A DNA stretch of 64,000 nucleotides from Ktedonobacter racemifer DSM 44963 (GCF_000178855.1 NZ_ADVG01000001.1:3447481-3511480), one strand, 5' to 3'. Shown: positions 9,793-19,583, counted from the stretch's first letter. The notes: generated by a model from the sequence alone, not told the origin. Numbers and translations: made by a program.

Positions 9793-12471
9793 TCAGGAGT
9801 TTGCTGGCACCAGGTGGACATGAATATTTGGCTGCCAGAACGTCACCCAGAAGACAAACGATGGTGTAGAGGAGATCTGGACCTCTTTTACATTGTAGGG
9901 TTGATAGCTATGCAACACCTCGGCACGCGCGTTGGTCGCCGATTTCCCCAGCACCTGGTGCTGTACATTCTCGGGTTTGATTGAGGGTGTGGTGTTTACC
10001 TGGGCGGTAAAGTTGAGCGTCAGGTGCTCTCCTGTGCCACTTGTCGAGAGCTTTTGAATTTGAATGGAGGGGGCCGCATCGGCAGTCACGATGTAGTTCT
10101 TAAAGTTCTGCTCCTGCTGCAAGGCCACATTCAGTGGATTGACGCTTGCCTTCTGGATATCGCTACCAGAGATAAGCAGTGCCGTCAAGGTCACATGTAG
10201 ATTCGCGGTAAAAGAGTTATTCTCTACCACCTGGTCAACTTTGGGGGCATCGGTTAAGGTGCTCTGGAGATCAGGCTTCCCCACAACATCCTGTGGCGAC
10301 TTCTTCTGCTGCGTCAACCAGTTCTGGATATCCGCGCTCAAGGCATCCTGTAGCTTCTGCTTCAAAGCATCCAGGTCTCCCTGAGTGACCACGGTAGCCT
10401 TGCCAGCACCGCCGCCCGTCATGCGGTCCGCGTTGGTAAAGGTTAGCTTTACCTGGTCAGGCGAGGAGAGATGACTTGCCCGGGCAATCTCGCTCTTGCT
10501 ATTATCGGGGAGTATGGTGATGGTCTTAGCGCCCACATTCCCGCTCGTCCCAGGCTTCTGCGCCTGCACAGGTACATCCACGTGGTTCGCGCCACCACCT
10601 TGAGGCGTAACCACAGCCTCCGCGGTTGTCACAAACTGAATGCCATCACTCTGCGTCTCTAATACCGTCCCGGAGGGAATGGTAATATTAGCGCTCCCAT
10701 TATTGGTAAAGGTGATGCTGCCGGTAGCCACCTGATTATCAATAAGCTTCTGGCCAGTTGCCGTGCCAATGCCATTCTGTGTGAAGTCCCGTGAGAGGCG
10801 CTGTGCCGGAACACTTGCGCTCGTGGCTTGCGCGAGGCGTGGGCCAACCACACCCGGACCACTGGGAACCACGGCCAGTGTGAGCGCATGGCTATAACTA
10901 CGTCCCGCAAAGGTAATCGTCACATCTGTGCTCGGCACAAAAAAGGCCAGCAAACCAACCACTAGAAACGCCAGTAAGATACCAGCTGCCACCAGGAAGC
11001 CTCCCCTGGCCCCGCGCCTACGCTCCTGATAGGAGCGGCGACTGACACGGCTATGAGTTGCCTGCCTGGATGGTCGTTGTGACGCCTGGCTGCTACGCGA
11101 AGCTGGTTTTACCTGATTGGGATGCTCCTGTATCCCGCTCGCAGGCAGTACTGCGCGCGAATGCACCGGGGTCAACTCGCGGCTTAAACGCTGAGCGGGC
11201 GCCTGGGCGGCGGGACGTGGCGGCATAATTTGTGTTGGCTGCTCCTCCACATCCGGTGCCTCATACTCATCCTGGTCCTCCTCCAGAGGGATTCGGCTGG
11301 GCATGGGACGCTTTGAGCTTTTCTGCAATGGCACCGAACGTCGATCACGGCGCGCCGCGGGCAGCGAAGGAGGCGTAAGCTCATCGATCTCGTCATCCGA
11401 CTCCATCTCCTGTTGGCGGACAGGCGGAAAGGCGTCATCACTGCCCATGTCACCCAGGTCTTCAATCTCGCCATCCACAATAATACCGGGCTGGGTCGAT
11501 GGCCCACCGTGTACAGGAGTCTCGGGAATGGGATGCATTCCACTCTCAAGCTGATCTATCGTTACCGCGCCCCGTTGCTCGGCACGTGGTGGCGGCGGTA
11601 GCTCATCATCAAAATACGCGAAGGGATCGGAGAGAATGGCATCCGCGACCGTTGGCGAGAGAGGGGGCGTTGTATAGCTCGGCTTCGCCTCATCGGGGGT
11701 ACGCGGCGAGGCGGCTCGCCTGGCATTGTCCTCGGACTCCTTTGCCTGTGCACCTAGTTGCTCTTGCATGGCGGATCGCCGAATACTCTGAGCCTGGTTA
11801 TAGTCTTCGAGTAGCAGATCGGCCTCGTCATCATCCAGTTCCTGGGGAGGCAGCGAGTGAATTGAAGGACGACTCTGCCCCTCATAGGCATAGGGCGCCT
11901 CAAACTTACGCGCAGGCGACTCCTCAACTGGACGCTTCTGTTCTTCAAAGCTTCCATCAAATTGGGAGTGCTTACTGGGTAGCTCTTCCTGGCCTGGCTC
12001 AAAGGTTTCAGAGGCTGGATTAATATAGGGAGAGGGAGAGAGTGGCAGGGGAGAAGGGGGAGCAGACTTCCAGCGTTCGGACGGACGTTCTAACTGACGA
12101 GACCGGCGAGGCCCCAGGCTACGTCCCTCAGGGGCCTTACGCGAGGTGCCTCGTCCTCGACCGCCCGGGGCCGAGCGCCCCGGGCGACTATTCTGGCGAG
12201 GATCGCTGGGCTGGGCCTCGAGTGATTGAGCTACCTTAAACTTCACCGCCTGGGCCACCGAACGCACCTGGGGATCAGAGCTTACAATGACCACGTCCTT
12301 CCCCATCTCCCGTGCTCGTGCATGCAATAACTTCCAGGCCACATGACTACGCAACTGCGTCTGCGCTGGTATTACCATGATCACATGCCGCGATTCAACA
12401 CGCTGTAGGCGCTCACGTACACTGGTTAAATCGTCTTCAGGACCAATATAAATTGTTTGCTCATCACTCAT
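9793..12471 (-). CDS. Membrane-anchored protein with baseplate-J-like domain
   Basis: 892 aa. Residues 1-90 form an alpha/beta domain (IYIGPEDDLTSVRERLQRVE, HVIMVIPAQTQLRSHVAWKL, VVIVSSDPQVRSVAQ). About 370 residues of Pro/Ser/Glu/Arg-rich low complexity follow, then one membrane helix (GGFLVAAGILLAFLVVGLLA). The C-terminal extracytoplasmic part includes a baseplate-J-type segment (NITIPSGTVLETQSDGIQFV ... TSGNVGAKTITIL). Such proteins occur in Chloroflexota and are not phage tails; the role is unknown, possibly an envelope scaffold. The FtsA-like gene lies immediately upstream on the same strand. Its own terminator follows. Confidence 0.75.
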   Translation of the reverse strand: MSDEQTIYIGPEDDLTSVRERLQRVESRHVIMVIPAQTQLRSHVAWKLLHARAREMGKDVVIVSSDPQVRSVAQAVKFKVAQSLEAQPSDPRQNSRPGRSAPGGRGRGTSRKAPEGRSLGPRRSRQLERPSERWKSAPPSPLPLSPSPYINPASETFEPGQEELPSKHSQFDGSFEEQKRPVEESPARKFEAPYAYEGQSRPSIHSLPPQELDDDEADLLLEDYNQAQSIRRSAMQEQLGAQAKESEDNARRAASPRTPDEAKPSYTTPPLSPTVADAILSDPFAYFDDELPPPPRAEQRGAVTIDQLESGMHPIPETPVHGGPSTQPGIIVDGEIEDLGDMGSDDAFPPVRQQEMESDDEIDELTPPSLPAARRDRRSVPLQKSSKRPMPSRIPLEEDQDEYEAPDVEEQPTQIMPPRPAAQAPAQRLSRELTPVHSRAVLPASGIQEHPNQVKPASRSSQASQRPSRQATHSRVSRRSYQERRRGARGGFLVAAGILLAFLVVGLLAFFVPSTDVTITFAGRSYSHALTLAVVPSGPGVVGPRLAQATSASVPAQRLSRDFTQNGIGTATGQKLIDNQVATGSITFTNNGSANITIPSGTVLETQSDGIQFVTTAEAVVTPQGGGANHVDVPVQAQKPGTSGNVGAKTITILPDNSKSEIARASHLSSPDQVKLTFTNADRMTGGGAGKATVVTQGDLDALKQKLQDALSADIQNWLTQQKKSPQDVVGKPDLQSTLTDAPKVDQVVENNSFTANLHVTLTALLISGSDIQKASVNPLNVALQQEQNFKNYIVTADAAPSIQIQKLSTSGTGEHLTLNFTAQVNTTPSIKPENVQHQVLGKSATNARAEVLHSYQPYNVKEVQISSTPSFVFWVTFWQPNIHVHLVPANS

Positions 12472-12636
12472 AAGCCCAGATTCTCCCCATCAATAACGGA
12501 TCCACACGAAGTTCGGGCTGTGCAGCTTAATTATAGCGTAGTATCACATCCCTGTGTCTCTCATAATAATAACGTATGATAGTGCCAGTTCCGCTCTCCC
12601 GACGCATTTTCTGCCTATTTTTAAGCATCTTCTGAT

Positions 12637-12688
12637 CCGAAAACCCTGAGCGCGAAGCGCTAGACACGTAAGTGGCGTTGGGTTTCGG
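12637..12688. repeat. REP-like structured repeat, copy 1
   Basis: Outer stem CCGAAAACCC/GGGTTTCGG encloses GAGCGCGAAGCGCT and a second small hairpin, a cruciform-like fold of about 52 nt. A close relative sits at 14260-14309. Both copies lie just downstream of minus-strand genes. Confidence 0.75.
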
Positions 12689-12717
12689 AATAAGATCTAT
12701 ATGCTAGAGAATATGTA

Positions 12718-14061
12718 TCACATGCGCATCGTGTCTAGAACACGATACAGGGTTTGTTCGAGCATTGAATCATCGTTCTCTAATTCGACGGCCTGGTAGG
12801 CTAGAGCCATGGGCGTAATATCCTGGGCGCTACGCAACATACTCTCGGGATCAGTAATATGTCCCACCATCTCTGGTTGCACAGTGCGAATGATTGGTTG
12901 CCGCGAGAAGGGCAGGCGCTCTATCCAGGGAAAGGCTTCAAGCTTCTGAAACAGATCTAAAAGCCCCGAGCCACCACCGACGACATAAATGGCGGGTGGC
13001 AATAACTCCTCCTTAGCAAGCTCTTCGAGCAAGAGTTCGACGCTATCCATCCAGGTCTGACAATCGGGTTCGAGAATAGCCCGCATCTCCTCATAGGCCT
13101 CACCTGTAATCTCTCCCCGGCTATAACTCAATTTTAGGCGCTCGGCCTCGCGAATCGAGATGCTTTTACTTGTGGCAATGCGACGCGTAAACGAGCGCCC
13201 CCCCAGGGCAAACATACGCGTCTCCTCGATGCCTCCCTGCCGTACCAGGGCGATATCGGTCGTACCACCGCCAATATCAATAAAGATGGCGCCGCTATCC
13301 GCTCCAGCATTCGTGCTCAAACAACGTGCCAGGGCGTAGGGTTCAGCCACAATCGCCAGCAGGGTGAGGTCCAGTCCCTGGGCCACCGCCTCCAGCGCGC
13401 CCAATTGCATTAGTGGCGCAAAGGCGCTAAAGAGCGTCAGCGAGAAGTAGCGACCGGGAAAGCCAATAGGATTGGATACGGCCTGCCCATCAATACGCAC
13501 CGAGACGACGGCGGTATTGGTTAGACGAACCTCGATATTATGGTAACCCGTTTCCGCAGCGATACGCTCCTTGGCGCTCTTCAGTAGTTTATTCTGCGCA
13601 CTGGCCATGAGTGCTTCCAGCTCATCCGCTGTGATCGGACGCGCCGGTTGCTGCCGATTTTTACTGACCGTTGTCGAGCTGCCCTTGACCAGTTCGCCTG
13701 CGATACCAATGATCGCGGAAGGCGCGATGACGCCCCCTGCCGCTTGCTCCGCCTTGAGCAGAGCCTTGTTACAGTTGGCGATAACGCCGGGGATATCGGT
13801 TACAATACCATCCGACATATGTGTATAGCTTTGAGGATGGTGTCCCACTCCTAGAACCTCAGCGCTATCCCCATGGACCTCGATAATCATAGCCTTGGCA
13901 TAGGCGGTACCAATATCTAGCGCTGTAAAGAGCTGACGCTCAGAGCTCGAACCCACAGGCTCGAGTTCAACTTCATACTCTTCTTCATCTAGCTCGGGAT
14001 AATACCCATTCTCTTCGTGTCCTCTGCCAAACAGACTGCGCAGACGTTGAAAGAGATTCAT
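12718..14061 (-). CDS. FtsA/PilM-like actin-fold ATPase
   Basis: 447 aa. Actin-fold nucleotide motifs: FTALDIGTAYAKAMIIEV (phosphate 1), IFIDIGGGTTDIALVRQGGI (phosphate 2) and IYVVGGGSGLLDLF (adenosine). The region between carries an FtsA-like insertion including SAIIGIAGELVKGSSTT. A 35-aa acidic N-terminal extension (EENGYYPELDEEEYEVELEP) is unlike standard FtsA, and no amphipathic FtsA membrane tail is evident at the C terminus. It could be a division-related FtsA paralogue or a PilM-like assembly ATPase. Pairing with the anchored baseplate-J-like gene suggests joint work at the membrane (inference). Confidence 0.78.
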   Translation of the reverse strand: MNLFQRLRSLFGRGHEENGYYPELDEEEYEVELEPVGSSSERQLFTALDIGTAYAKAMIIEVHGDSAEVLGVGHHPQSYTHMSDGIVTDIPGVIANCNKALLKAEQAAGGVIAPSAIIGIAGELVKGSSTTVSKNRQQPARPITADELEALMASAQNKLLKSAKERIAAETGYHNIEVRLTNTAVVSVRIDGQAVSNPIGFPGRYFSLTLFSAFAPLMQLGALEAVAQGLDLTLLAIVAEPYALARCLSTNAGADSGAIFIDIGGGTTDIALVRQGGIEETRMFALGGRSFTRRIATSKSISIREAERLKLSYSRGEITGEAYEEMRAILEPDCQTWMDSVELLLEELAKEELLPPAIYVVGGGSGLLDLFQKLEAFPWIERLPFSRQPIIRTVQPEMVGHITDPESMLRSAQDITPMALAYQAVELENDDSMLEQTLYRVLDTMRM

Positions 14062-14259
14062 AGTGTGTCTTCCCTGATTTTATTCTTTCTTTGTTTCACA
14101 GGTGATGGGGGCACCTACACTCGCCAGAAACAGCGCGATGACTACCGCTCTCATCGCCATATACACTCAGAGCGTCATGCACCGTCGCCTCAAAAACGAA
14201 AGTGCATGACGTGTACGTTATAACACAAAGAACGTACTTCTGGCAAAGTTACTACCTCT

Positions 14260-14309
14260 CGAAAACCTGAGCGCGCAGCGCTAGCCACGACAGCGGCGTT
14301 GGTTTTCGT
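14260..14309. repeat. REP-like structured repeat, copy 2
   Basis: Stem CGAAAACC/GGTTTTCG enclosing GAGCGCGCAGCGCT and GCCACGACAGCGGC. Same design and largely the same sequence as 12637-12688. It lies 9 bp beyond the alaS stop and may act in 3'-end formation. Confidence 0.75.
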
Positions 14310-14317
14310 ATAAGGAG

Positions 14318-16960
14318 CTACTGTAGATTCTCTCGCACAAACTGCGTTACCAGATCTAAAGCGGCGCCCAACTCAGCCTTGTTCTTGCCACCACCCTGCG
14401 CGACGTCTGGGCGACCACCGCCCTTGCCGCCAAGCTTCTGGCCTACGGCAGCGGCGATTTTCCCCGCGTGCAGGCCGCGCTTAGTCAAGGATGGCTCAAC
14501 GTTTACCTGAAGGGCGATGCGCTCCTCCAGGGGCGCGGCGAGAACCACCACGTGTGGCTGCTTTAATTTTGAACGCATCATCTCGCCCATTTCGCGCAAG
14601 ACTTTGTCGTCAGGCACATCCACGCTGGTCGCGATGATGGTTACACCAGATAACTCCTGCCCCTGTAAGACCAGGGTCTCCACCTGGCGTACCGCGTTCT
14701 CGCGCATGAACTGCGCCACCTGCTTACGCAACGTGCTCAGCTCATGCTGCATCTGCTCCACGCGCGCTTCAAGCGTGTCAGTCTGTACCTGCAAGCGGGC
14801 GGCGAGCGAGTCAACCAGAGCGCTGCGACGACGCAGATAGGCTTCAGCAGCCCGCCCTGTCAGGGCTTCAATACGGCGGATGCCCGCGGCAACGCTCGTC
14901 TCCTGCACGGTCAGGTAGAGGCCGATCTGGCCTGTTGAGGCGCAATGCGTACCACCACACAGCTCGGTGCTACTACCCATCGAGACGACACGCACGAGGT
15001 CATCGTACTTTTCGCCGAAGAGCGCCATCGCGCCTGTGGCAAGTGCCTCTTGAATAGGCATGATAGTAGTATCAACGGGATAATCGGCGCGAATCCAACG
15101 ATTCACCTGCGCATCGATCTGGGCAAGCTCATCTGTAGTCAATCCACGCTGACTGCTGAAGTCGAAGCGCAAGCGCTCAGGTTCCACCAGCGATCCCCGC
15201 TGCTCCACCTGTGTCCCAAGTAAATCACGTAACGCCTTATGTAAAAGATGCGTGGCGCTGTGATTACGCATGGTATCTTCACGGCGCTGGCTAATCACTT
15301 CGGCCTGGACACTATCACCAACGCGCAGGTAGCCCTCGGCGATTTCACCGTAGTGCACATAGAGGCCTTTTACCGGGCGGCGTGTATCCTGTACTTTAAA
15401 CACGCCCGCCTGGGCCAGAAGGTCTCCACGATCACCAATCTGACCACCGCTCTCGGCATAGAAGGGGGTGGCATCCAGGATCGCCAGGGCCTGCTGGGGC
15501 GCGCTAATGCTCTCGACCTCTCTGCCATCCACAAACAAGGCCACAACCTTACCCGTGCCGGCGATGCCCTGGTAGCCAGTAAACTTCGTCGGACCAATGC
15601 GCTGGAGCACCTCGTCGAGGTTGGTCTCGTGGTCGGCCTGCGCGAAGTTGCTGGCAGCACGGCTGCGCTCCTGCTGCTGCTGCATGGCCTGCTCAAAGCC
15701 TGCTGCATCAATGGTAAAGCCCTGCTCTGAGGCGATCTCCTGCGTCAGCTCGACCGGAAAACCGTGGCTATCATAGAGCTTGAAGACCTCAGTTCCTGGA
15801 ATGACTGAGATCTCTTTCTGGCGCAGATCGCTCAAGAGGCTCGTCAGCAACTGTAAGCCCGTGTTGAGGGTCTGGCTAAACTTTTTCTCCTCCAGGCTCA
15901 ACACGTCGACAATGCGGTCGCGCTGCGTGCGCAGTTCGGTGTAGTAATCACCCATGAGCTTGATGACGGTGTCCGCGGCAATGGAGAGGAAGGGCTGATC
16001 CAGTCCTAGCAGCTTGCCATGGCGCACCGCGCGGCGCAAGACGCGGCGGAAGATATAGCCACGCCCCTCGTTGCTGGGCAGCACGCCATCGGCAGCCAGG
16101 AAGACCAGGGCACGCGCATGATCAGCGATGACGCGCAATGAGGTATCGACGCGCGTCTCCTGCCCATAGGTCTTGCCTGTAAGCTGGGCAAAGTGATCGA
16201 TAATGGCACGAAAGATGTCGGTATCAAAGACCGACTCTTTCCCCTGCACAACCATTGAGAGGCGCTCCAGGCCCATGCCAGTATCGATATTCGTCTTGGG
16301 CAGCGGCGTGCGGCCCCCATCGCGATCCTGGAAGAACTGCATAAAGACCAGGTTCCAGATCTCAAGGAAACGCTCGCAATCACAGCCCGGTTTACAATCC
16401 GCGCGTCCACAGCCATGCTCAACGCCACGGTCGTAGTAGATCTCAGAGTCTGGGCCACACGGACCCGACGCACCTGGAGGACCCCACCAGTTATCCTCCA
16501 GGCGTACAATAGCCTCATCAGGATAACCTGCGATCTCATTCCAGTAGCGTGGTGCCTCGTCATCCTCTGGATGGACCGTTGGATGCAGGCGCTGGGCGGG
16601 CAACTTGATTACCTGAGTCAGGAACTCCCAGGCGAAGGTGATGGCCTCGCGCTTGAAGTAATCGCCAACCGAGAAGTTACCCAGCATCTCGAAGAAGGTC
16701 AACGTGCGCTCGTTGCCGACGATATCGATATCAGTTGTGCGGAAACACTTCTGAGACGAGGTCAGGCGCGATCCTGGAGGCGTCTCGCGCCCCAGGAAGT
16801 AGGGGATCATCTGCTGCATGCCCGCGGTGGTCAGCATCACCGTCGGATCATTGCGTGGAACCAGGGATGAGCTGGGCACCTTGACGTGGCCTTTGCTCGC
16901 GAAGTAATCTAAAAAACGCGCACGAATTTCCGTGCTGGTAAGAGCGATCTCTACAGACAC
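14318..16960 (-). CDS. alaS: Alanyl-tRNA synthetase
   Basis: 880 aa from a GTG at 16960, placed 5 nt after a strong GAGGAGG; an ATG 15 codons upstream lacks such a site and gives a non-homologous extension. Ordered domains: class II core (RARFLDYFASKGHVKVPSSS, LTTAGMQQM, GMGLERLSMVVQG), editing domain with HSATHLLHKAL and CGGTHC zinc/catalytic histidines, and a C-terminal DHHA1-like part with a Gly-rich segment (GQKLGGKGGGRPDVAQGGG). It charges tRNA-Ala and hydrolyses Ser/Gly-tRNA-Ala. A four-Cys cluster (CGRADCKPGCDC) is inserted in the aminoacylation domain. A promoter is visible upstream. Confidence 0.97.
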   Translation of the reverse strand: MSVEIALTSTEIRARFLDYFASKGHVKVPSSSLVPRNDPTVMLTTAGMQQMIPYFLGRETPPGSRLTSSQKCFRTTDIDIVGNERTLTFFEMLGNFSVGDYFKREAITFAWEFLTQVIKLPAQRLHPTVHPEDDEAPRYWNEIAGYPDEAIVRLEDNWWGPPGASGPCGPDSEIYYDRGVEHGCGRADCKPGCDCERFLEIWNLVFMQFFQDRDGGRTPLPKTNIDTGMGLERLSMVVQGKESVFDTDIFRAIIDHFAQLTGKTYGQETRVDTSLRVIADHARALVFLAADGVLPSNEGRGYIFRRVLRRAVRHGKLLGLDQPFLSIAADTVIKLMGDYYTELRTQRDRIVDVLSLEEKKFSQTLNTGLQLLTSLLSDLRQKEISVIPGTEVFKLYDSHGFPVELTQEIASEQGFTIDAAGFEQAMQQQQERSRAASNFAQADHETNLDEVLQRIGPTKFTGYQGIAGTGKVVALFVDGREVESISAPQQALAILDATPFYAESGGQIGDRGDLLAQAGVFKVQDTRRPVKGLYVHYGEIAEGYLRVGDSVQAEVISQRREDTMRNHSATHLLHKALRDLLGTQVEQRGSLVEPERLRFDFSSQRGLTTDELAQIDAQVNRWIRADYPVDTTIMPIQEALATGAMALFGEKYDDLVRVVSMGSSTELCGGTHCASTGQIGLYLTVQETSVAAGIRRIEALTGRAAEAYLRRRSALVDSLAARLQVQTDTLEARVEQMQHELSTLRKQVAQFMRENAVRQVETLVLQGQELSGVTIIATSVDVPDDKVLREMGEMMRSKLKQPHVVVLAAPLEERIALQVNVEPSLTKRGLHAGKIAAAVGQKLGGKGGGRPDVAQGGGKNKAELGAALDLVTQFVRENLQ

Positions 16961-17054
16961 AACAACCTCCTCAGCGTATGGGAGCGTCTCTTGCGATAAA
17001 GACACGTAGAGTGTATGGTTTCAGGTGGCCTGGAATGCCCAGGCGGGACGTCAT

Positions 17055-17092
17055 TACCGTTACCATAATATTAACGGTATAAGATACGCCAA
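17055..17092 (-). promoter_or_regulatory. Probable alaS promoter with overlapping inverted repeat
   Basis: On the minus strand TTGGCG (17087-17092), a 16-bp spacer and TATTAT (17065-17070). An 8-bp inverted repeat TACCGTTA/TAACGGTA (17055-17062, 17072-17079) brackets the -10 box and could be an operator. About 105 bp upstream of the GTG. Nothing else is evident in the 16961-17306 gap. Confidence 0.5.
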
Positions 17093-17306
17093 CCTGTATT
17101 CGTTTCTGCACACAAAGAGACAGACACAATAGATAAGAGCCGGTTTTATCGTCAAAATGCTGCTATCAACAACATTTGTGTGAGTGTTTGTTAGTATACA
17201 ATGAAACACAAAAGATGCATATGACCTTACGTTCCACCTTTTCTTCTGTTTCTTAAAAAGGCGTATATATGCATGCGCATTATATCAAAGGAGAAGAAGC
17301 ATCGCA

Positions 17307-17906
17307 ATGGACACAGCAAGCTCCCAGCAGCGACAACGACCGCTCTACATTACGCTGCCACAGCGAACATTAATCGTGCTCTGTGGCCCGGCTGGCGCCG
17401 GAAAAAGTACCTTTGCGCGCAACCTCGTTCATGCTAATCAGCACGCTGGCTTCGCGCCAACCATGATTATTTCATCTGACTATTGCCGTAGCGTCATCTT
17501 CGATGACGAGGCCAGCCAGCAGGCCAATCGTGAAGCCTTCGACCTCTTTCATTTTATTATCGCCAAACGTATGCGACAGAACCGCACGACCATCGCCGAT
17601 AGCACGGCCATTTCCTGGGACGCCCGGCGCAACCTGCTTGAACTGGCGCACCGCTACAACTATCATACCAGCCTCTTTATTTTCAATATCACACCCGACA
17701 TCTGCCTACGCCATGAACAACAACGGCAGCGACGCGTGGGAGCCGACGTGATCAACTATCACTTTGACCAGTTACAACAGATACTGCTCAGCAGTCCCCA
17801 GGAAGGCTGGGGCCAGATATACCAGCTTGACGAGGAGGATATCAATCACTCAGCAGCTAATATCCAGCTTCATGTTCTCCCTTTCACGCCCCCACCCGAG
17901 GCCTAA
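17307..17906 (+). CDS. P-loop kinase (AAA_33, polynucleotide kinase-like)
   Basis: 199 aa. Walker A is CGPAGAGKSTFARN at about residues 32-45; ISSDYCRSVIFDDE follows and FHFIIAKRMRQNRTTIADST carries a lid/acceptor-like region, as in the kinase domain of bacterial Pnkp and related zeta-toxin-fold kinases. Probably a cytosolic phosphotransferase; the acceptor (nucleic acid or small molecule) cannot be told. The ATG is preceded by AAAGGAGAAGAAG. It stands alone, divergent from alaS, followed by the YggT-like gene on the same strand. Confidence 0.75.
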   Translation: MDTASSQQRQRPLYITLPQRTLIVLCGPAGAGKSTFARNLVHANQHAGFAPTMIISSDYCRSVIFDDEASQQANREAFDLFHFIIAKRMRQNRTTIADSTAISWDARRNLLELAHRYNYHTSLFIFNITPDICLRHEQQRQRRVGADVINYHFDQLQQILLSSPQEGWGQIYQLDEEDINHSAANIQLHVLPFTPPPEA

Positions 17907-18018
17907 GTCTGTATTCTCTTGTTGCGCGTGCTATGTATAGGAAACCTATGGTACAATATAAGCGAGAGCATCCAGCATTATTATTTTCTGACTGTAAGCA
18001 GAAGTGTGAGCAAGAAGC

Positions 18019-18498
18019 ATGTTTCGTCGTAACTATCGGGAAGCCTATGAGCGCATGCGCAACACCCCACATTTCAACCAGAATACGTATAACGCCTCCA
18101 CCACAGAGCCGTGGTGGCCTGATTCGACTGCTCCAGTGCCTCCACAGTATCTCTCCAACCTGCCGTGGCACCGGCGTGCCCTCTACAGCATAGGGCGCTT
18201 CTGTGCCGCCCTCATTCGCAAGCTCAACCAGTTGCTTGGCTTCCTGCTCTGGATATTGACGCTGCTCCTGGCTGCGCGCTTCCTCTTCACCCTCTTTGGA
18301 CTGACACATAGCCTCTTCTCACAGTGGATCTTCGCCGCCAGCGCACCCTTTATGTTCCCCTTCGAACGCTTCATGCCCATCTCACACTACAGCGGCTACG
18401 CCATCGATGGCTCCATCCTGGTCGCCATCTTTATCTACTGGCTCGGCGTCTTCCTGGTGCGCCGCTTCCTCAAACTCCTGGTCACCCGCCCGGCATAA
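18019..18498 (+). CDS. YggT-family membrane protein
   Basis: 159 aa. A polar 65-residue N terminus, then a hydrophobic helix (LLGFLLWILTLLLAARFLFT), the family-like segment SQWIFAASAPFMFPFERFMP and a second helix (SILVAIFIYWLGVFLV). YggT proteins are small membrane proteins linked to osmotic protection or division-site functions. The N-terminal polar extension is longer than usual. Confidence 0.7.
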   Translation: MFRRNYREAYERMRNTPHFNQNTYNASTTEPWWPDSTAPVPPQYLSNLPWHRRALYSIGRFCAALIRKLNQLLGFLLWILTLLLAARFLFTLFGLTHSLFSQWIFAASAPFMFPFERFMPISHYSGYAIDGSILVAIFIYWLGVFLVRRFLKLLVTRPA

Positions 18499-18548
18499 CC
18501 CCATAAGTTAGTCAACGGTACCACTTAACAGAACAGTCACCTCACAAC

Positions 18549-18558
18549 TTGTTATAAT
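18549..18558 (+). promoter_or_regulatory. Extended -10 promoter element before the HAD gene
   Basis: TTGTTATAAT ends 53 bp before the ATG at 18612 and matches the TGnTATAAT extended -10. No good -35 box is visible, which is usual for extended -10 promoters. Confidence 0.4.
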
Positions 18559-18611
18559 GGGAAAGATAATAATTCTCTAACCAAAGACCTGAGAGGAAGG
18601 GCCTTTACCGC

Positions 18612-19583
18612 ATGAGCAAGCCGGGCATCTGGCGACAACCGGAACTACAATTCCCCCCTGACTTTGATAGCATCTTTTTCGATGTCGATGGCATCTTAAT
18701 TCATACACTCGAATCCTTCCATGCCACAGATATCGCCACCGCCGAATACGTAGTCGGCACGCTGCATGGACTGGACTGGGGGCAGCATGAAGGGAAAGCC
18801 CTGCTGACCTCCATGGATGTGGATATTTTCAAGCAGGCAGGTGGCTATAACAATGACTGGGATATGTGCTACCTGCTCGCATCGCTCTACACGGCGAAGT
18901 TGCGCGAATGGCGAGGCACCGAGCTGGCCGAACGCAACAATGCGCAATGGGCCGCCCTCTCACGTGAGGCCAACCTGCGTGGACACGGAGGACGCACCTG
19001 GGTTGAGGAGACCATTCCCGCCAGCGCCCGCGCCAACTATGCAATTATTGGCGACATTTATCACGAATACTATTGGGGCAGCGAGGGCATGCGTAGATAT
19101 TACGGCCAGGAGATGCTCTACCTCCCCAGTGACTTCGTGGGACTCTATCACCGGGAGCATATGCTCTACCAGCCCGATTTCTTTCAACGCCTGCGCGCCG
19201 CTGGTATAAAGCATATGGGCATGATCACTGGGCGCGTTGGACCCGAGGTGGAAAGCGCGCTTGAGCGCATGGAGGCCTATAGCGGTGAGCGCTGGTGGGA
19301 GGTCGTTATTCCGGCGGATATCTGCCCCAAGCCTAATCCTCAGGCCCTGCGTATGGCCATTGAGCGCACGGGCGCACGCGCTGGCCTCTTTATCGGCGAT
19401 ACCGCCGACGACCATGACTTCGTGCGCAAGTATATGCAGAGCCGAACACCCGGCGAACCCATAATCATTGGCGCGATGAGCGTCAATCCCGCCGAGGTCG
19501 ACCTCTACAAACAGCGTGGTGCGGAGATCATCGTCCCCTCAGTCGAGGACCTGCTGGATATCCTCCCCGAAGCCGTGAAATAA
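18612..19583 (+). CDS. HAD-superfamily hydrolase
   Basis: 323 aa. Motif I is FFDVDGILI (DxD nucleophile pair), motif II includes MITGRVG, the motif III region is CPKPNPQALRMA, and motif IV is FIGDTADDHDF. The long segment between motifs I and II is a helical cap carrying many Trp/Tyr residues (WGQHEGKALL, YHEYYWGSEGMRRYYGQEML). Probably a cytosolic phosphatase of the subfamily I type; substrate unknown. An extended -10 element precedes it and a hairpin overlaps the stop. Confidence 0.82.
   Translation: MSKPGIWRQPELQFPPDFDSIFFDVDGILIHTLESFHATDIATAEYVVGTLHGLDWGQHEGKALLTSMDVDIFKQAGGYNNDWDMCYLLASLYTAKLREWRGTELAERNNAQWAALSREANLRGHGGRTWVEETIPASARANYAIIGDIYHEYYWGSEGMRRYYGQEMLYLPSDFVGLYHREHMLYQPDFFQRLRAAGIKHMGMITGRVGPEVESALERMEAYSGERWWEVVIPADICPKPNPQALRMAIERTGARAGLFIGDTADDHDFVRKYMQSRTPGEPIIIGAMSVNPAEVDLYKQRGAEIIVPSVEDLLDILPEAVK

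Noticed and set aside
9793..12471. Prophage tail gene cluster
   Set aside because: The baseplate-J similarity is confined to one anchored protein; no other phage structural genes are nearby.
14318..17005. ATG start of alaS at 17005
   Set aside because: The GTG at 16960 has GAGGAGG 5 nt before it and begins where AlaRS homology begins.
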